From Croceibacterium xixiisoli (lineage in GTDB: Bacteria > Pseudomonadota > Alphaproteobacteria > Sphingomonadales > Sphingomonadaceae), in the NCBI RefSeq assembly GCF_009827305.1, contig NZ_WTYJ01000004.1, forward strand, positions 124,001 to 188,000: 64,000 bases of DNA, read 5' to 3'. This document shows, piece by piece, positions 1 to 8,622 of this stretch. Numbering within the stretch: the stretch's first letter is position 1; every line of letters begins with the position of its first letter. The notes under the pieces were generated by a model. That model made no database searches. It worked only from the letters and a program-made list of their open reading frames with translations, and was not told the origin of the DNA. A program made the translations under genes and the position numbers.

Positions 1-37
1 GTTTGATAGCGGCAGAAAAACCGATGTGGGGGATTTT

Positions 38-700
38 TTATCCCGCGCTCGCTGCACTGGCCTGGCGCAGGGGCCGCTTGCGGTCCACCCGGCCCAGCAA
101 ACGCGCCGCGATCAGCGTGCCCGCCAGCGTCAGCACCGCCACCATCAGGCCGATACCAAGCAGATGCGCCTCGGTGATCTTTTCCACCGAACCCAGCGTC
201 CGCACGGCGAAATAACCGGGCGCGAACATCACCGGCACCCACAGGATCGCGGAACTGACATTGGCCAGGTGGAACCGGCGGCTGTTCATGTCCATCACCC
301 CGGCCACCAGCGGCACGGTGGCCCGGATAGGCCCCAGAAACCGGCCGAGGAAGATCGAGGCAAAGCCATAGCGGCGGAAAAACAGCCGCGCCCGCGCCAC
401 CATCGGGCGATTGCGCTTGAGCGGCCAGCGGCGATAGACCGACGGACCGATGCGGCGGCCCACAGCGTAGGACACCCAGTCTCCCATGATGGCGCCAAAT
501 GCGGTCCACAGCAGGATCGGCACCGGGTCCAGCACGCCGGTGCCCAGCAGTCCACCCACGGCAATCATGATGGCGGTCGCCGGAAAGAACAGCCCCACCA
601 CCGCCAGCGATTCGCCAAATGCCAGCAGGCCGATGATCGGCCCGGCCCATACGCCATATTCGGTAATGGCGGCCGTCACGCGCGGGATCACATCGTCCAA
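38..700 (-). CDS. DedA family inner-membrane protein
   Basis: DedA/SNARE-associated (VTT-domain) membrane protein of about 220 residues. It has several hydrophobic segments and the family signatures: an FPATAIMIAVG re-entrant-like stretch near the N-terminus and the GRFLGPIRATVPLVAG segment with the conserved Arg and Pro in the middle. Proteins of this family are linked to phospholipid flipping and membrane homeostasis. The open frame extends to 796, but that part is not hydrophobic and reads like leader. I prefer the TTG at 700, preceded by GAGGAA about seven bases upstream; a GTG at 691 is an alternative. The gene is divergent from the metallophosphoesterase and shares its upstream region, so it might feel the operator at 906-917, which is inference only. 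Confidence 0.85.
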   Translation of the reverse strand: MDDVIPRVTAAITEYGVWAGPIIGLLAFGESLAVVGLFFPATAIMIAVGGLLGTGVLDPVPILLWTAFGAIMGDWVSYAVGRRIGPSVYRRWPLKRNRPMVARARLFFRRYGFASIFLGRFLGPIRATVPLVAGVMDMNSRRFHLANVSSAILWVPVMFAPGYFAVRTLGSVEKITEAHLLGIGLMVAVLTLAGTLIAARLLGRVDRKRPLRQASAASAG

Positions 701-905
701 GCAGGGTTCCTCAAAACTAAGTTTGATGGGTCGCAATATAGGGGGTGGATTACCGTTGAGAGAATTGCGGCGCGCAAATCGCCCGAAATCCCGCACGTCT
801 GGCCCGCATTTCCCGCCCGTGGCGGTCTTGCCGGGGAGATTGGATCTGCAACCACCCCCGCCTGGCTGTTCCGCCTGTCATCAAACTGACCAGCTTCACC
901 CATAT

Positions 906-917
906 TGGTATAGTCCA
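906..917. promoter_or_regulatory. Phosphonate-regulon operator A (PhnF-like dyad)
   Basis: TGGTATAGTCCA, an imperfect 12-bp inverted repeat, lies 15 bp before the metallophosphoesterase start. TATAGT inside it sits 17 bp downstream of CTGACC (886-891), so the site would cover the -10 box of a sigma-70-type promoter. Near-identical copies occur at 2838, 3687 and 9933. It matches the TGGTATAGACCA operator I recall for the GntR-family regulator PhnF. Confidence 0.7.
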
Positions 918-931
918 GTTTGGAGGAATTG

Positions 932-2800
932 ATGATGACAGGTTCACAGCGGCTGGCAGGCATGATCACAACCGGAGCGATGACAGCGTGCGCCATGATC
1001 GCCCTGCTGGCCGGCACGGCGCAGGCTGCGGCGGGCGATCAGCCTGTCGCGACGCCGGTGGTGGAACGCGTGTTCCCGCTCGACAATCCGCTGCCGCGCC
1101 GCGCGGGCGGCGTGCAGCCGAGGCCGGAGGCGCAGCCCCTGACGGTCGGCGCCGTCCCGGTGGCGCGCCGCCTCGGCGACCTCGTCGAAACCGACCGGCA
1201 GAATGTGCCCGCCCAGCTTCCGGCCGGCGATTTCACGGTCGAACTCTGGCTGCTCGATCACGTCAACCAGCCCGTCGGCACGTTGATCGGCACGGACAGC
1301 ACCGCGTCCGATGGCTGGGTGCTGGGCTATCGTTCCGGCCAGGCCATGTTCGGTCCGCTGGCGGCCGGCCAGGCCACGCCCTCGGCCCAGGCGCCGGTCG
1401 GCGAAGGGTTCAAGGAATTCTGGCATCACCTCGTCGGCGTACGCGAAGGGCGCGAATGGCGGCTCTATGTCAATGGCGCACTGGCAGCGCAAACCACGGC
1501 GGATGCCCCCTCAGCCGCCGTCGCTTCGCTCGATCTGACCGGCTATTTCGCGGCCGAACGCTTCATGCATTTGCCCGATCTGGTGAAGGCCAATGCCACC
1601 TATGATCATGCGCTGGATCAGGCAGAGATCGCCGCCGTTTTCGCCCGTCGCACCGCGCTGGTGGAACAGGGCATATTGGCACCGGGCGAACTGCATTTCA
1701 CCCAGCCCCCCTATCTCAACAGCCCGACGACATCGTCGATGGAACTGTCCTGGGAAACCGATCGCCCCGCTGCCGCCCGCGTCGAATGGGGTGAAACCGC
1801 CGAGAGCCTGCAACAGCGCAGTTTTCCCGCCAATGGCCAGCGGCTGGGCGGCATGCAGCTGGATGGGCTGAAGGCCGATACCCCCTATTTCTACCGCGTG
1901 GTTGTGCGCGATGATGCCGGCGGGGAACGCGATTCCGGCCTGCTCTCCTTCCGCACCGCGCCCGAACCGGGCATGCCTTTCACCATCGCTATCAGCGGCG
2001 ATACCGAGGCGCGCACCCATATCAACAGCCGCATGAGCGCGCTGATCTGGGAAGAACGGCCGAGCCTGTTCATGCTCGCCGGGGATCTCACCGATGGCGG
2101 ATCGGCGGAAAACCGGTTCCAGTGGACGCATGAATATTTCGCCGGCATGGGCCCGCTGTTCGGTCGGGTTCCCGTCGTCGCGGCGCCCGGCAATGGGGAG
2201 GAGGAACTGCAGTGGTTCCGCCATTATCACCGTCAGCCGGGCGATGAAGCCTTCTTCAGCCTGCCCTATGGCGATGCGGAAATCTTCGTGCTGGACAGCA
2301 ATCTGGAAGATCGGGAAGAACGCGAACCCGGCTTCCGCGCGCGGCAGCGCGTTTGGCTGGAACAGGCGCTGGCCCGCTCCACCGCCAAATGGAAAATCGC
2401 CATCCATCACCACGCGCTGATGTCGACCGATGATGATGATTACGGGGATAGCTGGACCGGCAAATCCACCGCCAGCGATCCCGAAGCCATCGCTGATTTC
2501 CAGTCGCTCTATGAAAAATACAATGTCGATCTGGTCATCCAGGGCCATCTCCACACCTATGAACGCAGCTGGCCAATCCGCGATGGGCAGATCGATCCGG
2601 CGCGCGGCGTCACCTATGTGCAGGTCGGCGGCATGGGCGGCAATCTGGAGGATTTCCAGCCGACCAAGCCCTGGTTCAACCGCAAGAATTTCCGCGATCA
2701 TCATTTCCTGATGCTGCGCGGCGCCGGCGATCGGCTGGAGGCTGAGGTGATCGACGCCGATGGCCGACTGCGCGACAGCTTCACCCTGTCCAGCCGGTAA
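932..2800 (+). CDS. Secreted LamG/FN3/metallophosphoesterase (purple acid phosphatase-like)
   Basis: Exported phosphoesterase of about 622 residues. It has a signal peptide ending near AQA, a concanavalin/LamG-like domain (about residues 55-210, with WVLGY and RLYVNG motifs), a fibronectin-III/PAP N-domain (about 235-330) and a calcineurin-like metallophosphoesterase domain (about 335-590). Metal motifs visible are ISGDTE, LAGDLTDGG, IAIHHHA and GHLHTYERSW. The usual GNH(E/D) motif reads GNGE, so one expected histidine is missing. The start is ATG 932 or 935 behind GGAGG at 922-926. Operator A sits just upstream, so the gene probably belongs to the phosphonate regulon and may release phosphate or phosphonate from esters in the periplasm or outside the cell (inference). 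Confidence 0.85.
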   Translation: MMTGSQRLAGMITTGAMTACAMIALLAGTAQAAAGDQPVATPVVERVFPLDNPLPRRAGGVQPRPEAQPLTVGAVPVARRLGDLVETDRQNVPAQLPAGDFTVELWLLDHVNQPVGTLIGTDSTASDGWVLGYRSGQAMFGPLAAGQATPSAQAPVGEGFKEFWHHLVGVREGREWRLYVNGALAAQTTADAPSAAVASLDLTGYFAAERFMHLPDLVKANATYDHALDQAEIAAVFARRTALVEQGILAPGELHFTQPPYLNSPTTSSMELSWETDRPAAARVEWGETAESLQQRSFPANGQRLGGMQLDGLKADTPYFYRVVVRDDAGGERDSGLLSFRTAPEPGMPFTIAISGDTEARTHINSRMSALIWEERPSLFMLAGDLTDGGSAENRFQWTHEYFAGMGPLFGRVPVVAAPGNGEEELQWFRHYHRQPGDEAFFSLPYGDAEIFVLDSNLEDREEREPGFRARQRVWLEQALARSTAKWKIAIHHHALMSTDDDDYGDSWTGKSTASDPEAIADFQSLYEKYNVDLVIQGHLHTYERSWPIRDGQIDPARGVTYVQVGGMGGNLEDFQPTKPWFNRKNFRDHHFLMLRGAGDRLEAEVIDADGRLRDSFTLSSR

Positions 2801-2837
2801 TGGGCAACAGCCGGAGACGCTGCCGGCTTGCATTTTC

Positions 2838-2849
2838 TGGTATAGTCCA
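2838..2849. promoter_or_regulatory. Phosphonate-regulon operator B
   Basis: TGGTATAGTCCA, identical to operator A, lies 94 bp before the PhnZ-like gene and just after the metallophosphoesterase stop. It gives the PhnZ-like gene its own regulated promoter instead of simple read-through. Confidence 0.7.
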
Positions 2850-2943
2850 ATAAATTCAGCAGGGCATGCGGGCGGCGATCCGCAGTGGTCCAGGGCGGGG
2901 GGCAGCCTCCGCCCTCGGGTTCAGTCTGCAGGCAAGGTGCCGT

Positions 2944-3483
2944 ATGATCGACAGTATATTCCTGATTATCAACAAATTTGGCCACCTCACCTATGGGGAG
3001 GATGTGAGCCAGCTCGAACATGTCCTGCAATGCGGCTATCTCGCGCTGGAAGATGATGCACCGCCGTCGCTGGTCGCGGCTGCCTTGCTGCATGACATTG
3101 GCCAATTCATTGATGATGCCGGCAATGCGGCCGAAAAACTCGGCATCGATGCCCGCCATGAAGTGGTCGGGGCCGACTATCTGGGGCGGTGTTTCCCGCC
3201 GTCCGTGACGGAGCCGATCAGGCTGCATGTCGATGCCAAGCGCTATCTGTGCGCGGTGGAGCCCGGTTATGAGCAGGCCCTGAGCGGTGCCTCGGCCCTG
3301 AGCCTGCGGCTGCAGGGCGGGGCAATGAACGCCGAAGAAATCGAACGCTTCCGCCAGGGGCCGCATTTCGATGCCGCTGTCAGGCTAAGACGTTATGATG
3401 ACGGCGGAAAAAAGCCGGAAACGGCAGTGCCCGATCTCGAAAGCTATCGGCCCATGCTCCAGGCGCTGATGCATTCCGCTTAG
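2944..3483 (+). CDS. phnZ: PhnZ-like HD-domain phosphonate oxygenase
   Basis: HD-domain protein of 179 residues, closely resembling the phosphonate-operon HDIG family (TIGR03276 as I recall) whose characterised member PhnZ is a mixed-valence diiron oxygenase. PhnZ cleaves the C-P bond of (R)-2-amino-1-hydroxyethylphosphonate to glycine and phosphate. Candidate iron ligands have PhnZ-like spacing: H26, H50-D51 (LLHDIG), H72 (RHEVV), H95 (LHVDAKRYL) and D152 (RRYDD). K99 follows H95 by four residues, and the Y17/E19 pair (TYGED) matches the lid Tyr/Glu. HVDAKRYLCAVEPGY and LQGGAMN are family hallmarks. The start is ATG 2944 after AAGGTG; an upstream in-frame extension is unlikely. Regulated from operator B. 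The exact substrate is unproven because no PhnY-type hydroxylase is nearby. Confidence 0.88.
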   Translation: MIDSIFLIINKFGHLTYGEDVSQLEHVLQCGYLALEDDAPPSLVAAALLHDIGQFIDDAGNAAEKLGIDARHEVVGADYLGRCFPPSVTEPIRLHVDAKRYLCAVEPGYEQALSGASALSLRLQGGAMNAEEIERFRQGPHFDAAVRLRRYDDGGKKPETAVPDLESYRPMLQALMHSA

Positions 3484-3803
3484 GATTTTTCGCGCTCGGC
3501 AGGTGGGCATGATCGCCCGTGTCGGCACCCGTTTCCTCTGATCCTGGCTGCACATGCTGCGGCCGGGATCGTCGCGTCAGAACGCCTGCCCACAGCCATC
3601 GTGGTGCCCTGTTGCACGGTGCCCCGGAAAAAATGCACCGGGCGGCAAACCAGATCCCAAACTGTCACCGTCCTGTAATGCCAATCTGGCCTATACCAGT
3701 TGACTGCTTCAGTGTGATTCGCGGCACTTCGATCCGGCTCTTCCCGGCGTGGTGCCGCGCGGGCTGGGCGGCAGTCGATTGTGGACATTCTTTGGGGGCC
3801 CTC
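3484..3803. other. Intergenic region upstream of the phosphonate-locus receptor
   Basis: About 320 bases between the PhnZ-like gene and the receptor. An open frame runs through it, but its translation has no signal-peptide or domain character. It contains imperfect hairpins around 3540-3570 and 3615-3640, which could be terminators but lack a good T-tract, and operator C at 3687-3698. I see no gene here. Confidence 0.5.
3687..3698. promoter_or_regulatory. Phosphonate-regulon operator C
   Basis: TGGCCTATACCA, whose reverse complement is TGGTATAGGCCA. It lies 105 bp before the TonB-dependent receptor start and differs from sites A and B by one base when read on the opposite strand. Confidence 0.65.
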
Positions 3804-6623
3804 ATGGTCAGCTTTCGCCTAACCCTTTCCCGTTCATCGCTCCTGCTTTCGACGTCCTGCGTCGCGCTGGCGATGATTGCCGCACCCGGCGCCGCTTCTG
3901 CCGAAGAGGCAGAGCAAACCGTCAGTGAGCCGATCATCGTCAGCGGCCAGCGCCTCAGCAACACCGTCTCGATCGAGAGCAAGCGCACGGCGGACAATGT
4001 CGTCGATGTGATCTCGGCCGATGATCTGGGCCGCATGCCCGACGCCAATGTCGCCGATGCGCTCGCGCGCATTCCGGGCATCTCCGTGGTCGTCAATCAG
4101 GACACTGGCGAAGGCGAATATGTCGCCGTGCGCGGCCTGTCCGGCACCTACAACGCCGTCTCGATCAACGGCGTGCGCGTGGCGCAGACCGATCCGAGCA
4201 GCCGCGATGTGTCGCTGACCGTGCTCCCGCCCAACGGCCTGGCCGAAGTGCGCGTCACCAAGACACTGACGCCCGATCAGGATGGCGATGCCATCGGCGG
4301 CTCGATCAATTTCCGCACGCCCACGGCGTTCGATTTCCGCGATCGCATGGTCCTGCGCCTCTATGGTGCCGCCGGCTTGAACCAACAGGCTGAGGATGCG
4401 GGCGAAAATTCGCAATCCTATCAGCTGCAGGGCGATTTCGGCCTGCGCTCTGCCGATGACCGCTTCGGCGTGTTCGTCTCGGCCAATTACGGCCTGTCGC
4501 ATGGCAATGGCCAGGAAACCGAGAATGACGGCGAATGGGAACCCTTCAACTGGCGCAAGGATTCCGAAGAGATCATCGATCAGAGCAATATGCATCTGCC
4601 CGGGATCGATCTGGATTATCGCCGGCTGAAGCAGACCCGTTACGGCGGCAATGCCTCGTTCGATTTTCGCGGTGACACCACCCAGCTTTACCTGCGCGGG
4701 CAATATTCGCGGCAGGAACAGCGCGGCAGCAACGATCTGGTCGTCTACACCAACGCCCCCACCGCCCGCCTGACCCAGGTGGATGAAGATGATGCCGGGC
4801 TGCGGCAGCCGGGTGACATGGTCACCGGCATGGATCCGACCAAGGGCCGCATCTATGGCTACAACACCAGCCAGATCGTCGATGTCGATGGCGACGGGCT
4901 GATCACCGATGCCGACGCCACGGGCGAAGGTTATTGGTCGCTCAACGGCCGTTCGGGCACCTGGAACCCGCAGGCGTTCGAATTCGCGCGCGATTTCGGG
5001 ACAATCAATCTCGATCAGACGCTCTATACCATCAATGCCGGCGGCCGCAGTGAACTTGGCCAGCTGACGCTGGAATATGATGCCAGCTATTCGGGCGGCA
5101 AGCGCGGCACGCCCGACGGCTATGAAATCAGCTATGGCTGCGAAGCCTGCACCTTCCCGCTCAACGCCACCGGCATCGACTGGATGACCAGCGATCCGCG
5201 CTTCCCGCGCGCCGGCCTGCCCGAATATGCCCGTTCGGTGGAACGCGATTCCTCGCTGCTGCAGTTCGACGGGGCGGAACATTTCCGCGAAGAACAGACC
5301 GATGACCGTTTCGCCCTCCGGCTGGATGCGCGCTATGATTTCGGCAGCGTGCTCGATCATGTGAAGATCGGCGCCAAATTCATGCAGTCGAAGCGCCGCT
5401 TCGATTACACGCTGCTCTATGACGGCGATTTCGCCGGCACCCCGCTGGACGGGCTGAACCTGGAAGAATCCGGCCTGGTCCAGAAAGAAGTGACCAGCAT
5501 GCTGGGTGGCCAGTATTATTTCGGCGACGTCTATGATCATGATGCCGTGGTCGCCGCGATCCGCGCCGCAACACTGGCCAATCCGGTCGATCCGGATGAT
5601 GAGGACCAGCTGGTCGATGACAAGGAATCGACCGAGAAGGTCTATGCCGCTTATGCGCTGGCCAATTTCGATTTCGATACGCTGCGGGTGATTGCCGGCG
5701 GTCGCTTCGAACATCGCGCCACGCACAATCGCTTCTGGTCTGACGATGGCGACAACAGCGGCTTCGACACCACCGATCGCAGCTATTCGGTGTTCCTGCC
5801 CAGCGTCACCGCAATCTGGCGCCCGTCACCGCGCCACACCGTGCGCGCGGCGGTCTGGACCGGCTATTCGCCGCCGGAATTCGGCTATATCTCGGGCGGT
5901 CAGACGATCACCCGCGAACCGGGATCGGATGAAATCATCGCCATCAGCCGGGGCAATCCGGATCTGAAGGCTGCCCGCGCGGTCAATTTCGATGTGTCGC
6001 TGGAATATTACCCGGACAGCACCAGCATCATTTCTGCCACCGGCTATTACAAGCACATCAACAATTTCATCTTCACCAATGGCAGCGAGGTTGCAGCCAC
6101 CTCCACCAATGGTGCGATCGAAATCACCCAGCCGCAGAACGGGGAAACCGCCACGCTCTATGGTTTTGAACTGAACTTCATCAAATCGCTGCAGGGTCTG
6201 GCCGAACCCTTCGACGGCTTCGGCCTGGAAGGCAATCTGACCGTGCAGAACAGCGAGGCGGAAACCGGCCTGCCCTATCGCGAAGGGCGCCCGATCCGGC
6301 TGATCAACACGCCGCATCTGCTGTACAATGCCGCGCTGACGTTCCAGCGCTATGGCATCGAAGCCAAGCTGTCCTACAATTATCGCGGCAAGTTCATCGA
6401 AGATCTGCGCGACAATGCGGTCGACAAATGGGTGCGCCCGAATGAAAGCCTGGACTTCCATTCCCGCTACCATGTGACCGAGAATTTCGCCGTCGATTTC
6501 GATGTGTCGAACATTTTGGGCGGCTGGAAATACTACACCACCAAGGGCGACAATCCGTCCTATATGAAGGATTACATGGAACCGGGCCGCACCTTCACCC
6601 TGCGCGCCAGCTACGTGTTCTGA
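3804..6623 (+). CDS. TonB-dependent receptor (phosphonate locus)
   Basis: Outer-membrane receptor of about 939 residues. It has a signal peptide ending AASA, a TonB-box-like segment (EPIIVSGQR), then a plug with DNVVDVISADDLGRMPDAN and ADALARIPGI, typical of the Xanthomonas/Caulobacter-type receptors common in sphingomonads. A long beta-barrel follows, ending in a C-terminal aromatic residue (RASYVF). The start is ATG 3804, with GGGGG about six bases upstream; the frame is open further upstream but without a signal sequence. Operator C lies upstream and the GntR regulator follows about 100 bp downstream, so it is probably the energised outer-membrane importer of the phosphonate substrate. Substrate assignment rests on context only. 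Confidence 0.9.
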   Translation: MVSFRLTLSRSSLLLSTSCVALAMIAAPGAASAEEAEQTVSEPIIVSGQRLSNTVSIESKRTADNVVDVISADDLGRMPDANVADALARIPGISVVVNQDTGEGEYVAVRGLSGTYNAVSINGVRVAQTDPSSRDVSLTVLPPNGLAEVRVTKTLTPDQDGDAIGGSINFRTPTAFDFRDRMVLRLYGAAGLNQQAEDAGENSQSYQLQGDFGLRSADDRFGVFVSANYGLSHGNGQETENDGEWEPFNWRKDSEEIIDQSNMHLPGIDLDYRRLKQTRYGGNASFDFRGDTTQLYLRGQYSRQEQRGSNDLVVYTNAPTARLTQVDEDDAGLRQPGDMVTGMDPTKGRIYGYNTSQIVDVDGDGLITDADATGEGYWSLNGRSGTWNPQAFEFARDFGTINLDQTLYTINAGGRSELGQLTLEYDASYSGGKRGTPDGYEISYGCEACTFPLNATGIDWMTSDPRFPRAGLPEYARSVERDSSLLQFDGAEHFREEQTDDRFALRLDARYDFGSVLDHVKIGAKFMQSKRRFDYTLLYDGDFAGTPLDGLNLEESGLVQKEVTSMLGGQYYFGDVYDHDAVVAAIRAATLANPVDPDDEDQLVDDKESTEKVYAAYALANFDFDTLRVIAGGRFEHRATHNRFWSDDGDNSGFDTTDRSYSVFLPSVTAIWRPSPRHTVRAAVWTGYSPPEFGYISGGQTITREPGSDEIIAISRGNPDLKAARAVNFDVSLEYYPDSTSIISATGYYKHINNFIFTNGSEVAATSTNGAIEITQPQNGETATLYGFELNFIKSLQGLAEPFDGFGLEGNLTVQNSEAETGLPYREGRPIRLINTPHLLYNAALTFQRYGIEAKLSYNYRGKFIEDLRDNAVDKWVRPNESLDFHSRYHVTENFAVDFDVSNILGGWKYYTTKGDNPSYMKDYMEPGRTFTLRASYVF

Positions 6624-6723
6624 TCCTCGACAAACCTCAGGGTTGCGCCGTTCGGAAAGGTTCCGGGCGGCGCGCCTGCACTGTGCTTGACCATTGCCGA
6701 CCTGCCTTGCAAAGCTTGCATCC

Positions 6724-7503
6724 ATGCGATCCGCTATCGAGATGTTTCCCCGGCAGGAAAAACTGAGCGAGGCCGATGGCCCTCAATATCTCGCTTTGCG
6801 GGATCACATCGCGCTCAATATCGAAATCGGCCGGCTGCTGCCCGGTTCGCGCCTGCCGTCCGAACGCCAGTTCCAGTCCGAAGCTGGCATTGCCCGCGGC
6901 ACCATCCGCCAGGCCCTGTCCCAGCTGGAGGCGGAGGGGCTGATCTACCGCCGCGACCGTTCCGGCTGGTATGTCTCCCCGCCCGCGATCACCTATGATC
7001 CGATGCGCTGGGCCGGCTTCATGGCCTATGTCGCCGAACAGGGCCGCGTGCCCGCCACCACCACGCTGGAAAAAAGCATCCGCCCGGCCACCGCCGCGCT
7101 GGCCGATATCTTCCGCGTGGCGCCGGGGGCCTCGCTGTACGAGATCCGCCGCCGCCGCATGATCGATGGCCGCTCCGTGCTGGTCGAACGCATCACCGTG
7201 GATCCCGCGCTCGCGCCCGATCTGCTGTCCCATTCGCTCGACGGCTCACTGACCGATATATTGAAGAGCGAATATGGCGTCACCGTCGCCCGCAACCGGG
7301 TGGACATGCGCCCCTGCGCCCTGGTCCGCGACGCGGCCGAGGCATTGGGCGTTCACTCAGGCACGCCAGGCCTGCTGGTCGTGCGCACCAGCTTCGATGC
7401 CAGCGGCCGGGTGGTGGAATATGACCAGGAATATTGGCGCCACGACGCCATCCGCGTCCATGTGGACCTGACCGTGCGCGAAGAAACGATCCCGCCGAAG
7501 TAA
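6724..7503 (+). CDS. GntR/HutC-family regulator (PhnF-like)
   Basis: Transcriptional regulator of about 259 residues with a GntR winged helix at the N-terminus (LPGSRLPSERQF, GTIRQALSQLEAEGLIYRR) and a UTRA effector-binding domain from about residue 90 (VERITVDPALAPDLL, YDQEYWRHDAIRV). HutC-subfamily members such as PhnF bind 12-bp TGGTATA-type dyads, matching the four operators in this locus, so this is their most likely ligand-responsive repressor (inference). The start is uncertain: TTG 6694, ATG 6724 and ATG 6742 are all possible and none has a good ribosome site. No operator copy lies directly in front of it, so it may be read through from the receptor promoter. Confidence 0.88.
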   Translation: MRSAIEMFPRQEKLSEADGPQYLALRDHIALNIEIGRLLPGSRLPSERQFQSEAGIARGTIRQALSQLEAEGLIYRRDRSGWYVSPPAITYDPMRWAGFMAYVAEQGRVPATTTLEKSIRPATAALADIFRVAPGASLYEIRRRRMIDGRSVLVERITVDPALAPDLLSHSLDGSLTDILKSEYGVTVARNRVDMRPCALVRDAAEALGVHSGTPGLLVVRTSFDASGRVVEYDQEYWRHDAIRVHVDLTVREETIPPK

Positions 7504-7509
7504 CCGACC

Positions 7510-8622
7510 TCAGCCTGCCATCACCCGGTCCATGACATCCTCCGCCAGGGCGAAGCCGGTCGATGCGCCGGTGCCGCTGGTCACCACCACCAGATGCACA
7601 CCGGGCAGTGGGTTGCGGATAATGCTGTGCGCCGGCCCGCTGGCATAGCTGCCGGTCCAGCGGTGGGTCACCGCCGGTGCCGCCCCGAATAGCGCGCGAT
7701 ATTGCCGCAGGATCGCCTCATCCACCGCTGCGGAGGCGAAGGGTTCGGGCGTGGGCGCATAGCTGTGGCTGTCGCCGACCACCAGCGAACCATCGGCGCT
7801 CTGCACCACGATCAGATGGATGCCGTGCTCCAGTTCCTCGCGCGCTTCGATATCCAACCGCCGGCGCAATGGGGCCGCCTCAGCCAGATCGGCATAGCCG
7901 GCATAGCGTATCAGGCTCAGATCGCTCATCACCGGGGCGGGCAGGCGCCAGCCGGGCGGGGCCAGTCGCAGCATCTGCAATTGGCAGCGCGTGATGGCGG
8001 CATCGCGATAATCCTGCGGAAACAGGCTCGCCCAATCATCCCCTGGGCAGGCGATGATCTGCGGCGCGCGCACCAATGTGCCATCGCTCAGCAGCACCGC
8101 CCCCGGCTCGATCCGGCTGGCCGCGACACCCCGGCGGAATGTCACCTGCCGCTCCCGTTCCAGCCAGCCGGCCAGCCGGGGAATGGCCGTGCGCGATTCC
8201 ACCCGCAGATCGGCATGGGACAGCAGGGCACTGCGGACATCGCCCGCCAGCATCGGGCACAATTGCCGCGCCTGCGCCGCCGTCAGCCGCTCGCAGCCAT
8301 CGCCCATCTCGGTACCGGCAAAGGCCTCGATCACATCGGCCGCCTCGGCCCGTTGCGCCACCAGCAGCAGGCCCTGCTGTTCCAGCGCAATGCCCGCCTG
8401 CGGGGCAATCTCTCGCCAGATGGCGGCACTGCGCCGGGCCAGCTGCCACACCGCACCACGCTGTTGCCCGGTCACCGTGACGAAGCCGAAATTGCGCACC
8501 GATGCGCCATTGGCCTGGTGGTCCCGGTCCACCACCAGCACCGGCAAGCCGCGCTTCACCGCCGCCAGCGCATGGGCCAGGCCGATGATGCCCGCCCCGA
8601 CAATGATCAGATCATGCTGCAA
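7510..8622 (-). CDS. FAD-dependent oxidoreductase of the phosphonate-associated type
   Basis: Glycine/D-amino-acid-oxidase-fold (DAO family) flavoprotein of 370 residues, with the dinucleotide-binding motif VGAGIIGLA at residues 8-16, RNFGFV after it and a C-terminal GTGASTGFALAEDV flavin-binding segment. It resembles the TIGR03364 group that recurs in phosphonate gene clusters, as I recall. It probably oxidises an amino- or N-alkylaminophosphonate, or the amino acid formed by C-P cleavage. Its start overlaps the end of the MFS gene by 11 bases, so the two are translated as one unit. It converges with the regulator gene, leaving six bases between stops. Confidence 0.85.
   Translation of the reverse strand: MQHDLIIVGAGIIGLAHALAAVKRGLPVLVVDRDHQANGASVRNFGFVTVTGQQRGAVWQLARRSAAIWREIAPQAGIALEQQGLLLVAQRAEAADVIEAFAGTEMGDGCERLTAAQARQLCPMLAGDVRSALLSHADLRVESRTAIPRLAGWLERERQVTFRRGVAASRIEPGAVLLSDGTLVRAPQIIACPGDDWASLFPQDYRDAAITRCQLQMLRLAPPGWRLPAPVMSDLSLIRYAGYADLAEAAPLRRRLDIEAREELEHGIHLIVVQSADGSLVVGDSHSYAPTPEPFASAAVDEAILRQYRALFGAAPAVTHRWTGSYASGPAHSIIRNPLPGVHLVVVTSGTGASTGFALAEDVMDRVMAG

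Noticed and set aside
3834-5726. Long antisense frame of 630 codons opposite the phosphonate-locus receptor
   Set aside because: Translation is low-complexity, rich in Ile/Gly/Arg/His without a domain, as expected from the complement of a codon-biased receptor gene.
6708-6720. TGCAAAGCTTGCA palindrome before the GntR gene as autoregulatory site
   Set aside because: It overlaps possible coding sequence, does not resemble the four regulon dyads, and such palindromes occur by chance.
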